Source: Dasypus novemcinctus (Eukaryota; Chordata; Mammalia; Cingulata; Dasypodidae). Taken from it: 64,000 nucleotides of DNA. The notes under the pieces were generated by a model. It saw only the letters and a program-made list of their open reading frames with translations, ran no database searches and was not told the origin of the DNA. The position numbers and the translations under genes were made by a program. This document shows, piece after piece, positions 20,871 through 33,235 of this stretch (positions within the stretch are counted from its first letter, which is position 1; every line of letters begins with the position of its first letter). Location of the stretch: positions 15,476,940 to 15,540,939 of the forward strand of contig NC_080676.1 of assembly GCF_030445035.2 (NCBI RefSeq). Direction: 5' to 3'.

Positions 20871-21389
20871 ATGGTTATTTGTTTAAGCAAATAGGAAACT
20901 AAAACACCTCCCACAAATATGAAGCTTTTTTTGGCAACTCTATTAAAAATTGCACACCTACTATATACTTTCTCAATTCCCTGCTTTTTTTCCTCCAATG
21001 CATTTATTATTTTGTCAAATATTCCATAGTTTATTTACTTAAAATGTGTATATTTATGAACATATTTATTAAGTTTATGTTCTGTCTCTCCCACAAGAAA
21101 TATGAATACCAAAACTTCTAGAAAGCAAAAAGTTAAAAAAGCAAACAAAAGCACATACAATAGAAACAAATTTAGAGCTTAAGAATAAAGTTAACAAGAA
21201 ATTGACAGGGAATTAATGAAGAAGAATGAAATTTTAATGAATACTGGAAAATACAGAAAACATAAATAGTACTTTTGGATAGAATGACTTAAGGTAAAAT
21301 ATGTCAATTCATCCAAAAAATTTAGCACACAAAATATATCAAATTAAAAAAATAAATTCTAAAGTGTTCTTCAAATTATGGGGAAAACA
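20871..21389. other. AT-rich sequence, no gene recognised
   Basis: No exon, RNA gene or repeat that I can name. Confidence 0.5.
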
Positions 21390-21995
21390 AATGCCCCAAA
21401 TAGCCAAGAAAAATGTTGGAAATATAATTTAAATAATATTTCATAACAGGGTCATTGAATATTTTTCACAATTCAGGAAATGAAATGGTTTTTCCAAATC
21501 ATAACCATTATCTTTAAAAATCTAATTTATTTTCCAACAGCTCAATGTTCTATATTCACAAATACATGGCAATTATTAAAAGCTTTGCTACTCTGGTTTC
21601 TACTCTTTTTCAACACTCATAATGCATTTCTTTCCATCATAATTATACAGTGATGCATTTTGCATTTTTGAGACATAGGACTACTAGAAATTTCTTTGAA
21701 TATAGGCTTTAGAAATAAGAAGAGAAAAATGAGACAATATTTAAATATACTTAAATAAAAATATATGTTTGGTTATTTCCAATGAATATATAGAATTTGG
21801 CTCCTTTCACTTTTTTTATATATTCTTCCAGATTGAATATTTGTTAACTGTAGGTTTAGTGTCTTCTGAGTTAATATTACAAAAAGAATCTTTGTCCATT
21901 TCTTGTTTCTTGAATTTCAGATGTTTTTCTTTAACTTCCTCAACCCATAGATTATTGTTTACTGTATACGGTAAATCCTCTCAATACTTCCCACC
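21390..21995 (+). repeat. Diverged direct duplicate, copy A
   Basis: Runs parallel to 27760-28335. Shared landmarks in the same order: 'aaaatgttggaaat', 'cagctcagtg/cagctcaatg', 'gacataggac/gacataggat', 'tccaatgaata/tccagtgaata', 'cttctgagttaat' and 'tcaatac/tcaatat'. Many small differences show it is old. It may be two copies of an unnamed repeat or a local duplication. Confidence 0.65.
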
Positions 21996-22055
21996 TATAT
22001 TCTGCCTGATGTTTTTTTCACACTACCTTTATCATTCTCCCTTTAAATATACATG

Positions 22056-22060
22056 TACAT
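22056..22060. repeat. 5-bp direct repeat (tacat), left
   Basis: Borders the inverted-end element on the left; the same five bases lie at 26504-26508 on the right. Confidence 0.6.
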
Positions 22061-22167
22061 TGTTAGAGGTTTGCAATAATTAACAAGCTGTAGCTCAGTT
22101 TTTCCTGATATGCATTGGGAAAAGGCAAACCCCCTCTCCTGTGTCTAAGGACAGGGCATGGCACTTT
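22061..22167 (+). repeat. Inverted partial LTR (U3 start)
   Basis: Reverse complement of 26398-26503 with about 10-15% differences. Both share the 'tgttagaggtttgcaataat' opening and the 'gcatggcactt' end. Confidence 0.8.
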
Positions 22168-22180
22168 AATTTGTAATTTA

Positions 22181-22587
22181 GGGGAAGCCGACTTGGCCCA
22201 ATGGATAGGGCATCTGCCTACCCCATGGGAGGTCCGTGGTTCAAACCCCAGGCCTCCTGGGCCCCTGTCGACCTGGCCCATGTGCAGTGCTGATGCGTGC
22301 AAGGAGTGCCCTGCCATGCAGGGGTGTCCCCTGCGTAAGGGAGCCCCATGTGCAAGGAGTACGCCCCGTAAGGAGAACTGCCCAGCGCGAAAGAAAGTGC
22401 AGCCTGCCCAGGAATGGTGCTGCACACATGGAGAGCTGACACAACAAGATGAGGCAACAAAAAGAAACACAGATTCCCGGTGCTGCTGGTAAGGATAGAA
22501 GTGGTCACAGAAAAACACACAGCGAATGGACACAGAGAGCAGGCAACTGGAGGCGGGGGGAGGGGAGAGAAAAAAAATCTTTAAAAA
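22181..22587 (+). mobile_element. DAS-III-like SINE (tRNA-derived, armadillo type)
   Basis: The head 'ggggaagccgacttggccca' leads into tRNA-like A and B box sequence ('ggttcaaacccca' is the B box). A GC-rich body and an A-rich tail follow. A perfect 13-bp target duplication (aatttgtaattta) lies at 22168-22180 and 22588-22600. This family is typical of Dasypus and dates the insertion within Xenarthra. Confidence 0.9.
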
Positions 22588-22600
22588 AATTTGTAATTTA

Positions 22601-23350
22601 GGCTTAGCCCATTGTTGTAAGGATTCAGTTACAAGGTTACATGAGTTCCGTTGCAGTGCCTGCAGCACTGAAAGCATACCTTGCCCCTTCTGAGAGAGTG
22701 AGGGGACCGATGTAATCCACTTGCCATTGTGCTACTGGAGCCTGTGCTTGGCCAGGATGTTTCATCTAGTGAGGTAATTGTTACAGTTATTGGAGTGAGC
22801 ACGATGGATGCTCGTGGGTGATGTTCATGAGCTGCTGGTGAGTGACAGGCAGTTGCAACTGCTGGGCTAGGCACTACAAGGTCTGGTATCCAGGATATTT
22901 GCCTTTTCGGTGGAGCCACTCTGCTGCTTCTTGGGTTTCAATAGTATTGCTCTGGGTCTTCGTGAGAGCATCTGCCTAACTGTTCCAAGAGAGATGTTAG
23001 AGGAGAGGGGCAGGGACATGACAGTTACCTGTCACTGCTGGCAGGCGTTCCAGATGTTCTTCCACAGATTTCTCTTTTTTATAGAGGGCAACTTATGACA
23101 GTTCATTGTTCTTGTTTTGCACTTTGGTTTTTTCTTGCAGTCGTGACTAAAACTTAAGTGGTATTTGTTAGAAAGTTGCCTTTGCCACAAACCCCACCCA
23201 AAGCCAATATTGGTACTGGCTACATCCAACTCACAGGGAAAGTTAAGATCCACCCCCTTACTGCCTAAGCCTGTGTTATTGTTTTGAAAGCAGCCTGCTG
23301 GGGGGCTCTCATTTCCATGCACACTTTTTTCTGATTAGCACATATAATGG
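22601..23350 (-). pseudogene. pol: Retroviral integrase remnant, class III (ERV-L-like)
   Basis: On the minus strand a frame reads QWQVDYIGPLTLSEGARYAF, the start of the catalytic core of ERV-L-like integrases (the Asp of VDY is the first of DDE). Reading requires frame changes, so it is dead. The zinc-finger part may lie at 23030-23320 but is too decayed to be sure. It lies in the same direction as the LTR at 25955. Confidence 0.6.
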
Positions 23351-24700
23351 TTTTAATATCTCAGTTAAATGAGGGATGACAAGTTTTCAGTATCCCAATA
23401 ATATGAGAAAACATTATACTTTATCAGTTACAACAGAGGGTACAGTTTTTGTTTTATTTAACTAAACCCCATTTAAGAATGTGATAGCCAGTCAGGACTT
23501 TGTAGCTTGTCCTAATTGTTTACCTACCTCAGGCTCTTAAGATAAACCAGCTGTTTTATTTTAGGACAAAATTATTATCTTTTTTCTTACCAATAAAACA
23601 TATCGTATATACTTTACATACGTAAGTTATTAAAATGATTTTGGAAACTATTTTAAAGCAAATTTTTACAACATGCAGCTATCGTGATTAAATTAATTAG
23701 CAGGTATTTTATTTTAGCAATGCAGAAAAACTACTTTTCTCATTATTTTATGAAAACTTAAGATTTCCAATGGAATTAAAATGATTTTTTCCTATTACCA
23801 CTGTAACATGCAGATTGAGGTGACTTTTAATTATTAATTTAGTTTCTGTTTGAGGATGACTTTTTGTAATTAGTTACTTGAATATTTCAGTTTAAGCAAT
23901 GCTTTACAAACTTTTTATAACCATTTATAATTGCGTATAGTTATTTCATTTTTAAGACAAACTCCACCTTCACAGAACACATTCCCTTACTCGATGCTAT
24001 CACAATACCTTTTACAACTTGCCATCTGCATTCCAGTTTTGTTTTACATACTTTCATTCTGATTTTATGAAAAGCAGCCATCTTATTTTAGGATAAAGCA
24101 TACTTCTTGAACAAACTTATTAAATTTCAGTCAGTACTCTTACAAATTTTTACTTCTTTCAATACCTTACATTTTATTCTGTGAAGAAAAATAAACTTCA
24201 TTTTAATTTAGGCAAGAACCATTTTTAGGAAGAGATTTGTAGCAATTTCATCAATCAAGACTTACAATATTCACTACTCATACCTATTTATTAATATAAG
24301 TGCTTGTTTAATTTTTGGCCATTTGAATACAGCTTTTATAGAAATTAATATTACCATCCGGAGGTATTAAAATGTATACTGCCAGTGAACAAACAGACAA
24401 ACACAAAAAGAGTTATGGCACGCAGACAGAAACATATAATTTATTAATTTGACTCAGAATTTTTACTCCTTTGGTATCCTTGTTTTACTGCCTTTAAGAT
24501 TTTTTGGAATCAGTGTTGCTTGTAATATGCAAGTTTGTTTTTGGAAACACTTTTACTAGTAATCAGCAACAGTTAGGAATATTTGAGCATGATAAATGCA
24601 GTTAAGCTTTAACAGTTTAGATAGATATTTAGCACATGTATTTTAGATTATTCCTTTTTAGAAATATACTTAGAAGTCAGCTGAAAGCTTACTTGTAAGA
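23351..24700. other. AT-rich interior, unrecognised
   Basis: No frame or repeat family could be assigned. It lies between the integrase and gag remnants and may be decayed ERV sequence or a later insertion. Confidence 0.4.
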
Positions 24701-25160
24701 GGAGCAATTGTAGGTTAAGGAAGGTTATTAGGGACAGCTGGGTATTGGTAAGATGTGAGGGATCAGAGGAATAGGATCTGAGAAGGTGTTTGATTTGGGA
24801 GAGAAGGGGATGTGTTTTCTGCCTCAGCCACTTTCTGGAGACGGAGCACAGGAGCTGGGGAAGGAGCCTGAAGAGTGCGGAGGTGGGCTGGAGAACGGAT
24901 GGTGGGTGGGGAGAAGGGAGCAGTTCTACAGGGAGATGTTGGGGAATCTGAGGAGGATGGTGTAAGTTGGGGGTGCTGATGAGCAGTAGAGGAGAGATCT
25001 GAGTTGGAAGAAGGGTTTTCTGTGTTTGGATGGCAAGGAGGGGTGGGGACAGGAGGCGAGCTCCAGCTCCAGTACCTGTATGAGGAGGGAGAAAGTTGGG
25101 GCGGAAGACGGAGAGGACCAGAGGGGGATGAGGGGAAGTTAGTGGATGTGATGTCCAAGG
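24701..25160 (-). pseudogene. gag: gag-like Pro-rich remnant
   Basis: A minus-strand frame (24763-25158) is rich in Pro and Ser and ends in a segment (LRLQKVAEAEN) that resembles the linker-to-capsid junction of gammaretrovirus-like Gag. It lies downstream of the minus-strand primer site. The assignment rests on composition and position more than on motifs. Confidence 0.4.
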
Positions 25161-25934
25161 AATATATGGAGGAAGTGCAGGGGGAGTCTGATCAGCTGGA
25201 TTAAAGTCAAGGTTTTGGGGGGGATTTGGAGGGCAGAAAGGAGGAAGAAGAAAGCATTTGAAGAGGTTTTTGGTGTAAAAGAAGACCAGGATACAAAGGT
25301 GAGAGAAGGCCTGAGCGTCAGGAATCTCGCATGTCTGCCACTGCTCTGGATAAAGTTTTTAAGTTTTGGAGAACTTGGGAATTAAAAGTGCGTTGATTTT
25401 CATTGTTCAGTCGGTATTGCAGCCACACAGAGGTCAAATAGAAAATGAGATTTTTAGGTCTGATGTTTCCTTCCGGGTACAGAGTTTTAAGGTTATGAAG
25501 GAGACATCCGAGAGGGCGTGGATTTTTTGGGGACCAAACTTGAATTCCCCATTTTAGGTGGCTTGGCTGAGACTAAGGATCTCTAGAATGGGGGAGATTC
25601 TGAGTGAGACAGGCATCCCCGAATCAGTCAGATATCTCCAAGGAAATGAGAAACCTCTCTTGGAGCCAGACGTCTCTGGAGCCAAGGGGTTTCTTCCCAC
25701 GAGGACGCAGGCCCACCACCTGCCGTGGCCGTTGGGGAATAGGGAGGATCCTGCCCTATGCTAGGTTTTCCCAGTGGGTTGTCCTGCACAATGGAAAAGG
25801 AGAGAGAGGCAGCAGGATCCTCCGGAGAAATCCTTGACTTACCCAGACAGGATTCGACGTTCAGTGTAGGATGGGCATTCAGCCATGCAGAGGGGAGACT
25901 CCTCGCTAGTCAATCACTCTCAACATGATCCCAG

Positions 25935-25952
25935 TCCCGGGGTTTGGCACCA
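25935..25952 (-). promoter_or_regulatory. Primer-binding site, closest to tRNA-Phe
   Basis: Two bases inside the LTR end, the minus strand reads TGGTGCCAAACCCCGGGA. This matches 16 of 18 positions expected for tRNA-Phe priming, a class I (ERV-F-like) trait. Confidence 0.6.
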
Positions 25953-25954
25953 TG

Positions 25955-26503
25955 TGTTGGAGAAAACACGACTCTTACTGGAACATGGGGACTGATTGAT
26001 CATTAGCAAAGAATTTATTTATTGAGAAGCTCTCCCAATGGAGGGGGTCTGCAGAATAGTCTTCAATCCCCCCCACCAGCATGGCAGGGGTCTGAAGAGA
26101 GACTCCAGCCCACTCCTGGAAGGGGGGACTTGAATTAATACAGAACTTTCCTAGGTGGGGAAATAGTGGGAGGGGGTTGAGGGAGTTTATGATTTCTTGG
26201 AATTCTACAGGATCAGATGTTTCTTTTCCTTTGTAGGGATTAAAGGATATGTAAATAGTGAAGGTTTCCATCTCAGTTTCCCTCTGATATGCAGGTAGGA
26301 GTAAAGATCTCCATCTCCCTCTGATGTGCAGATGGTGAAGATCTTTATTTTCCTTTATTTCTGTCCCTATGAGGTTTTTTTTGTTTAACCTGTGGGAAAG
26401 TGCCATGCTCTGTCATCAGACACAGGGGAGGGTGTTTGCCTTTTTCCAATGCATATCAGGGGAAACTGAGCTGCAGCTTATTAATTATTGCAAACCTCTA
26501 ACA
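25955..26503 (-). repeat. LTR (549 bp) of the inverted-end element
   Basis: On the minus strand it starts TGTTAGAGG, carries overlapping AATAAA signals (complement of 26014-26023) and ends CCAACA next to the primer site. The TGTT/AACA ends fit an LTR. Confidence 0.75.
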
Positions 26504-26509
26504 TACATA

Positions 26510-26690
26510 TTATTTTTCTGAATCATTTAAGTTGCAAACATGCTGGTGCTTTACTCTTGAATACTTCAGTGTGTCTTACCCCAAATCAAGAACATTCTCT
26601 TATATTATCAAAAAGCAATAATAAAAAATCAGGAAATTAGCACTGGCACAATATTATACACTATCAGTTTCTCTGTTTTTGATTTCTTGG
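26510..26690 (-). repeat. L1 3' UTR-like fragment
   Basis: Contains 'cttgaatacttcagtgtg' and 'aatcaggaaattagcactgg', typical of the reverse complement of old L1 3' ends. Confidence 0.5.
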
Positions 26691-27759
26691 CTTATAATTT
26701 ATGTTTTCCAATTATTCTATATGCTATTGAACAACCTACTTTTGTATTTTATCACTCAAAAATAAATACCGAAACTCTTGTACCACATTTAATTGACTGA
26801 TATATCTTCAACTTTTTGTGCAAAAAGGAACTGTCAGGAGTAGGCATGGAAAGTGGTGAAATATAATTAAAATCATAGTTTGTAGCAATAGAGCTATATG
26901 AAATAGCCCTGCTTGGTTGGTAAAAATCTTATGAGTTCCCATAGTACCCTTAACCTCCCTTGCAATAACACTTATTATGCTATATTGTCATTGCCCATCT
27001 ACACATGTGCAAATCCCACTGGACTATGAAATTAGTAAAAGCAGAAACCATGTCTCCCTCCCTAACTGATGCATTGTGGATATTCAGTTTATCTGTTGAA
27101 TGAACAAAGGATACCATGTGCAGAACAGAAGTTGATCTCACTGCTGTTTTACTGAGAAACCGAAGTGAGTCTGATCAACTTCTGGTTCTATCTACCCACA
27201 CTTTTATTTGCATTCACCCCTGTCCTTACCTTTCTTCCAATTGCAGATAATGAGGTATCCTCTTCATGTCCCCAGCCACTCATTCCATCTATTGATTATA
27301 TATAGTATTACTCTCCCGTACCATAAACTTCTTTCTTTTTCTGTTTCCTTCCTCTTAGCCAAAAACTTAAACTTCTCTCTCCTATCAAATTAAAAAAAGC
27401 ATTTATTATTGCTTCTCCCTACAATCACCAGCCAGTCTCTTTCTTCCTCTTCTCAACTGAGCTTCCTAAAAGCATCGCTTGTTATTACATATTTCTACTA
27501 CCTTATCCCCTATGTATTTTTCAATCTACATACAGTGAAACTTTGTTTCCTAATACTCCATGGAAGTGGTTCAGGCTTAGTTTGCAAATCACCTCTGTAT
27601 TTACAAATTCAGTGAAAACAATCTTTATTTACTGACCCTCCATGCCTCTCTGCTCTGTGATATCACACTCTCCTTATTCCCATACTTTTGAAATAATTGG
27701 CCTGCCTCTTTCAGAACTTAACTTTACCACATAATTGTAACATTTTAATAAATTGGCTA
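26691..27759. other. AT-rich sequence, no gene recognised
   Basis: The frames at 27208-27615 (plus) are Ser/Leu-rich readings of a pyrimidine-rich strand with no domain. Confidence 0.5.
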
Positions 27760-28335
27760 AAACAATCACCAAATATATGCCAAGAATAGTCTAGGAAAAT
27801 GTTGGAAATGTAATTTCAAATATGGCTCATAGTATGGGGATCATTGAGTGTGCCTTGCAATGACTAGTATAAAAAATATTTTCCAAACCATGTCCAGTAG
27901 CTTTTAAAATCTATTCCTTTTTCAGCAGCTCAGTGTACTATACTTAGAAATATATGCCAATTGTTAAAAATGTTGCTAATATGTTTTCTGCTCTTCTCTT
28001 GTTCTTGTGATGAGTTTTAAATTTTAGGGACATAGGATGATTAGAAATGTTTTTCTATAGGCCCTAGAAATAACAAACCAAAATAATGGATTATTTAAAA
28101 TAGGAGGTCTGATTTTTTCCAGTGAATATGTGAATATGTACAATTTGGTTGCTTTAAACATCTGTTTATATTATCCTAATTAATTGTAAATGTCCTGTGT
28201 GTTTAGTGCCTTCTGAGTTAATGTTACAAAGAAACTATTCCTCACACTATCTGGTCTGATAGCTTCCTTCAACTTCCCTAGTCTATAGATTCTTGTTTTG
28301 TTCATAATAAAAATACTCTCAATATATTTCCCAAT
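27760..28335 (+). repeat. Diverged direct duplicate, copy B
   Basis: Partner of 21390-21995 in the same direction, about 6.4 kb away, with the inverted-end element between them. Confidence 0.65.
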
Positions 28336-30057
28336 TGTGAAAATGATACATGCATGTTATGAAAATTCAAGCAATACAGAAGAGAGGAAATTGGTCTTTT
28401 TTCTGCCAGGTTAAAACACACATACACAAAACAGAAATGCATTGCAGAACACAAGAGAAAGTAAAACTTATTTTTAATTCCGGGATCACAAAATATACAA
28501 GACTAATCTAAAGATGTATGAAAATTGGATGTGGCACCCTGGTCCGATTAACTCCATCTCAATTAACTGTTCAGCAGGATGTCACATTATGCCAAACTCT
28601 GGGTCCTGGGCATATAGAGGCTTCCTTTGTGTATTGGGAATGTCAGCCAGACACCATCACCTGATAGAGTTATTATTGGTTTAAATGTGTTTCTCTTCTA
28701 CCAGTCTCCTTAAATGCAATAGTGCCTTGTTTATCTTTTTAGTATTTAGCTTCCCAAAATTTAGCCAAAAATTCGATGAAGCATTTGTTGAAGTGAAATG
28801 AAATGACAAAATTCTCCTTTACTTAATTACTTTGAACAATTAATATATTTCCCTCACAATGATATTTTTTTAGGTGAGATAAATGAGTTTCCCAGAAGTA
28901 AAACTTAATGAAACCCCAAGAGGAATGTGCAAGTGTTTCATTACCTAAAAGTTTCACTGCCTAATTAGTTTCTGCCTCTGGGTTTTATTTTCCTAACGTG
29001 ATTTAGTTAATGTCTTAGCTAAAGAGAAAGTGAGCCACTGATTAAATTAATGTCATAGCCTAAGATAAAGTGAGCAAATATTAGCATAAGTATTTTTCTA
29101 TAGCATTTGGCCAAAGTCACTGCTAATTTTGTAGCCAACTACAACTATACTTTTTCAGGCAGCAGAGCTTGATGTTCTTTCTGCCTTTTGTCTTTTTGCT
29201 GCAATATGGCACAACATATTTAATAAGAGCATCTCTTGAAGACACGTGATTGAGGCCATCCTTCTTATAAAATAGAAAGTTTTTTTCATATTATGAAATA
29301 TTATCTATCTATATATTTATAGATAGATACTGTTCAAGAATGATTGAATCCATGTTCAAGCAGATTAATTAAATCCTTGTGAAGGCTAAAACAATTTAAA
29401 GAGGAATTACTAATTTCAATCATACACAAAATCCTTCAGAGCATGAAGCTTGATAGGACAACCCTCAATTTGTTTTATCAAGTCAGAACAGTGGTATGCT
29501 GAAGCCAGCTTGCATAGGTTCACAAGAGCCAACTGTGAACATCTCTTCCCAACCCTACATTCAGTGATGTCACAATGGTAGCTTGAAATCAGCAATGATG
29601 GGCGTATATACACCTTGGAATTACAAACCACTACAAAGCAAGACTTTCTATTTCCCTGGAAAGCAAGTGATTTAATATTTTCCAGCATACCACTGAGTCA
29701 GAGTAATCCTGATTCTATAATTTGACAAAGGTATTACAAGAAGAGAAAATTACAGACACAAATCAATTATGAATGTAATTGTACAAGTCTTTAACAAAGT
29801 AATAACTAATCTAACCTAGCAAAATATAAAAATAATAACACGTCATGATCAAGTTAGACATGGAAATATAATTGACATTTTGGAATGCAATTTTGGTTAA
29901 ATAATCTAAAGCCAATCCATCTAATTGACCAGAATAATGAAGAAAAACTATGTGATCTATCATGTCATAAAAATTATTTAATTACATTTAACATGGTAAA
30001 AATTGCAGCAATTTAGGAATAAAATTATATTTATTCAACCTAAGAATATTGCATTAG
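28336..30057. other. AT-rich sequence, no gene recognised
   Basis: A short tatc/gata repeat lies at 29300-29331. The minus frame 29416-29688 has no recognisable domain and no flanking splice sites I could support. Confidence 0.5.
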
Positions 30058-30620
30058 GCAGTCAAAACGGGTGGGGATGCAAAGTACCAGAAATCTGTTG
30101 GCTTTTATAAATGGCATTTATTTGGGGTAGAAGCTTACAGTCTCAAGACCCTAAAGAGTCCAGCTCAAGGTACCATAAGAGGTACTTTCTCACCCAAAGT
30201 CAGTTGCCATGTGTTGAGGCAAGATGGTGGGCAACATCTGTGAGGATTCTGTTTTCCTTCTCCCTCTTAAGGCTCCATGGTTCCAGCTTCTTCCGATCTC
30301 AGCTGTAGGCAGGCATAAGGCTCATCTCTCTTCCTGGGCTTGTTTCTTTCTGAGATCAGCTGCTCTGGTCTCTTCACAAGATCAGCTGTAAACTAGCAGG
30401 CTCATCTCTCTTCTCAACCTACAGGATTCTCTGTGTATCTTCTCTGTGGTCTCTAATGATGTGGTTGAATCAAAGCTCTAATCTTAACATAACTTAATCA
30501 GATATCTCAGCTGAATCTAATACAATCAAAGAGTTACCATGCCCAGAGAAACAGACCAGTCTACAAGCATAATTTATATCTTTTTTTGCAATTCATAAAA
30601 AATATCAAAGTGCCAAAAAT
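30058..30620 (-). repeat. Xenarthran solo LTR family, copy 2
   Basis: Reverse complement of the family: 'ggggatgcaaagtaccagaaatc' region at the left, 'aatatcaaagtgcc' at the right. It contains an extra stretch of about 60 bp relative to copy 1. Confidence 0.6.
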
Positions 30621-30779
30621 ATCTACCAAAAAGTCTAGAGCTAATATCGTACATTTGGGTAATATAGCCAATACTTTCTCCTTAAAATTGGGAACAAAGC
30701 AAAAATATCAACTGCTAGTACTTCTATTCACTATTTTACTGGAGATCCTACCCAATTGAATAACAGAACATTGGAGAGA

Positions 30780-31190
30780 TGAGATTACTGTAGTTTATTA
30801 GTCATATATCTTCAGAGTCTGAGAAAAGAGGATACTGCACACCATGTAGAGCTATACAGAGGTTGTACTCAAGAGTAGAGTGAACCAGCAGGGGCTGTGG
30901 CAGGTAGGCTTTCTGGTGAGTAACAAGATGGTAGAGTGCCCCCTGATTCCCATGGGAGGATGTGACTAGCTTATTTAAGTAATTTAATGGACTAACAGGG
31001 AAGTGAATCCTATTAGGTTGAGAACCCTGTGGAGTACAGCTGGTCTGACTGATAAGAGAACCAGCTGGGTGGAGAGTCTTTCCTGTCAAGTAGGAGGCAT
31101 AACTGGCCAATGAAGTGGAAGCCTTTGGGGCACTGTGAGATTCAAAGATATCAAGGCAGTACATAACATTTCAAGTCTTACAATACAATT
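30780..31190 (-). repeat. Possible class III ERV LTR, left
   Basis: Positions 30940-31185 share their order of sequence with 36560-36775: 'ctggtctgactgataag', 'gcctttggggc' and 'acaatacaa' or close variants. It lies just outside an ERV integrase remnant on the same strand, as a 3' LTR would. The LTR family was not identified. Confidence 0.45.
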
Positions 31191-31439
31191 GACACTTTGA
31201 TGCCCTGACATCAACCATCTACTTAAGAGATGACTGATAATTTGAGAGGCCAAAGAGAAGACTCTGGAGGCCGTGTAATAAGAATTTAAGAAATAAGAAG
31301 GCATTAGGAAGGCCAAAGTTATGAGTAATAAAATTTGGAAGACCATGTGAAGCCACTGTTCCCATTTGTTTAGAGTTAGGCAGGAAAAGTAATCTGGGAT
31401 CTCTGGCACCATAGGCATTTAAAATATTTAGGTAACATT

Positions 31440-32515
31440 ATATGTTACTCATACATTTATTTTCATTTCTCTGAGGAATATATGGACCTATCTGGTATTA
31501 TTGATCCATGTGAAACAGGTGGTTTCCGGTATGAAGTTTATCCTCTGATGCACAGGCATTCAATAAATAGTGAATTTATTTAGGGTGGTGGTTGCCAAAA
31601 ACATGAAACTTAGAGGTGTCCCCCTTTATGACCAATAAAGGCAATTAAGGGAACTATGTGGCAATTGTGTAGGATATTCATATCCCTAGGGGGCATGGAT
31701 TTAGATTAATCAATAACTGTGGCAAAAGTGAAACACAGCAGGTGTGTGTGGGGAGGTCTATTTGCCACTTTGAACTTAAATAAGAGTTCCTTGAGGAGCC
31801 CATTAGGCTTCTCAATTAATCTGGCTGACTGAGGCCTGTACGGCAAAAGGAAACTCCACTGAAAATCTTTTCTAAGAGTCTAGCATTGCATATTTTGAGA
31901 AGTGAAAAGAGTGCTTTTGTCACTATCAGTAATGTTTGAAACTCCGAAGGGGTAAGACATGTCCTGATGAGGCCTTGTATTATGGCCTCAGTATGTGAAG
32001 AGGTATCTGTTTCCATAATTTATATTTTGGGTATCTATGAGGCAAGAGATTCCAAGAGTTCTTTACCCTAACAGGGACAACTCTTAGGCAAAGGCTCAAG
32101 AATTTGTAAAATGTGAACATGGGGCCATTTATCGGCAAGGGCATCCAATGCTAAGATGACTTCCTGCAGTGTAGTCAACTGTGTTGACACTTGGGTCCCA
32201 TCTGTTATCATAAACATCACAGTTAATTGATGAAAGCAGCAACAGTCTTCTGAACTCCATCATGCATGATGATCAAATGCTGCCAGGAAAATATATATAC
32301 TTCCATTGCTGTTCACGCAGTTAATCTCAAGGGGATTCCCAGGTACCCAAGGGACTTGGAGTGGGAAGACCTCCTCCAGGACAGTGGTATCCAGTAAAGG
32401 ATAGAAGATAAGGAAGGCCACCCCCCTGCAGATGAGATAAGTCAGAAGGTCCAGGTTAGCTCCATCCTGTAGCAAGGAGGCCCTTGGTAGACTTGGGTAG
32501 ACTTGGGGGTGCCGC
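31440..32515 (-). pseudogene. pol: Class III ERV pol remnant (integrase)
   Basis: On the minus strand, decayed frames include a TDSDKSTLFTSQ-like segment (around 31900-31945), the second catalytic Asp region of integrase, and downstream sequence typical of ERV-L/HERV16-like elements. Several stops and shifts are present. It appears to belong with the LTR-like stretches at 30780 and 36480. Confidence 0.55.
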
Positions 32516-32924
32516 TTCCATGATACAACACATGATGGGCGGCTGGGTATGAAAAGTTACAGGCACATGGAGATTCAGGACTATGAGGGCCTCTATTTCC
32601 AGAAAACCTGCCAATACCTTGATTTTGGACTTATAGCCAACAAAATTGTGAGAAAGTAAATTTCAATTTTTAAGCAAATTTGTATGTGGTATTTGTTATA
32701 GCAACATTGGCAAACTAAGACATTGACTATTGCATATTCTAGGCAATGGATGTTATGACTATTGGAAGTTTAAGCAGGGCTATAGTTCCCATTTTTAAGA
32801 TGAAAATATTTATATGCCCTCTATTATATATTTAGTTACTTCTCTAAGATTATTGCAAGTATTATATTTAAATTTAGTGAGATCTCTAGTTACAACTTTA
32901 ATTCAGCACCAATATTTATCTGTG

Positions 32925-33062
32925 CCCAGATCCCTCCCTCCCTCCCTCCCTTTTCTTTTTCCCTCCTTTCCCAACCCCTCTCTCCTTTCCTCCCTTCCTC
33001 CCTTCCTCCCTTCCTCCCTCCCTCCCTTCCTTCCTTCCTTCTTTCCTTCCTTCCTTCCTCTG
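32925..33062 (+). repeat. (TCCC)n/(TTCC)n microsatellite
   Basis: A pyrimidine-only tetranucleotide tract with mixed tccc and ttcc units. The plus frame across it (32814-33140, Pro/Ser/Phe) is a reading of the repeat. Confidence 0.9.
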
Positions 33063-33235
33063 CACCCTCCCCACTATTTTTTGTCTCTGAATATACTTAA
33101 GGGTGTGTGTGTATCTCCCTCTACCAGCTCATATTTATAAATTTATATTCCAGAAAAGTCTCAGCTCAGGTTAGGGGTCTCACCAGGTTTAAGACCCTGG
33201 ACCTAAATTGGATTTTTCCCCATTTCTTTTTAATG

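Larger units (their letters stand above)
22061..26503 (-). mobile_element. Retroelement with inverted LTR ends
   Basis: The right end is a complete minus-strand LTR (25955-26503) with primer site and a gag-like region inward of it. The left end (22061-22167) is the first 107 bases of the same LTR but on the plus strand, so the element begins TGTTAGAGG and ends CCTCTAACA with arms of over 100 bp. A 5-bp repeat (tacat) flanks both ends. A second LTR in the normal direction was not found. The inside is a mix: integrase-like class III sequence at 22601-23350, AT-rich sequence at 23350-24700, gag-like sequence at 24700-25160. A DAS SINE inserted later at 22181. Confidence 0.6.

Noticed and set aside
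22181..22260. tRNA-like sequence considered as a tRNA gene
   Set aside because: It is the head of a SINE with target duplications and an A-rich tail.
22115..22492. 125-codon frame with Cys-rich ending
   Set aside because: Lies on the DAS-III-like SINE.
32814..33140. Pro/Ser/Phe-rich frame
   Set aside because: Reading of a ttcc/tccc microsatellite.
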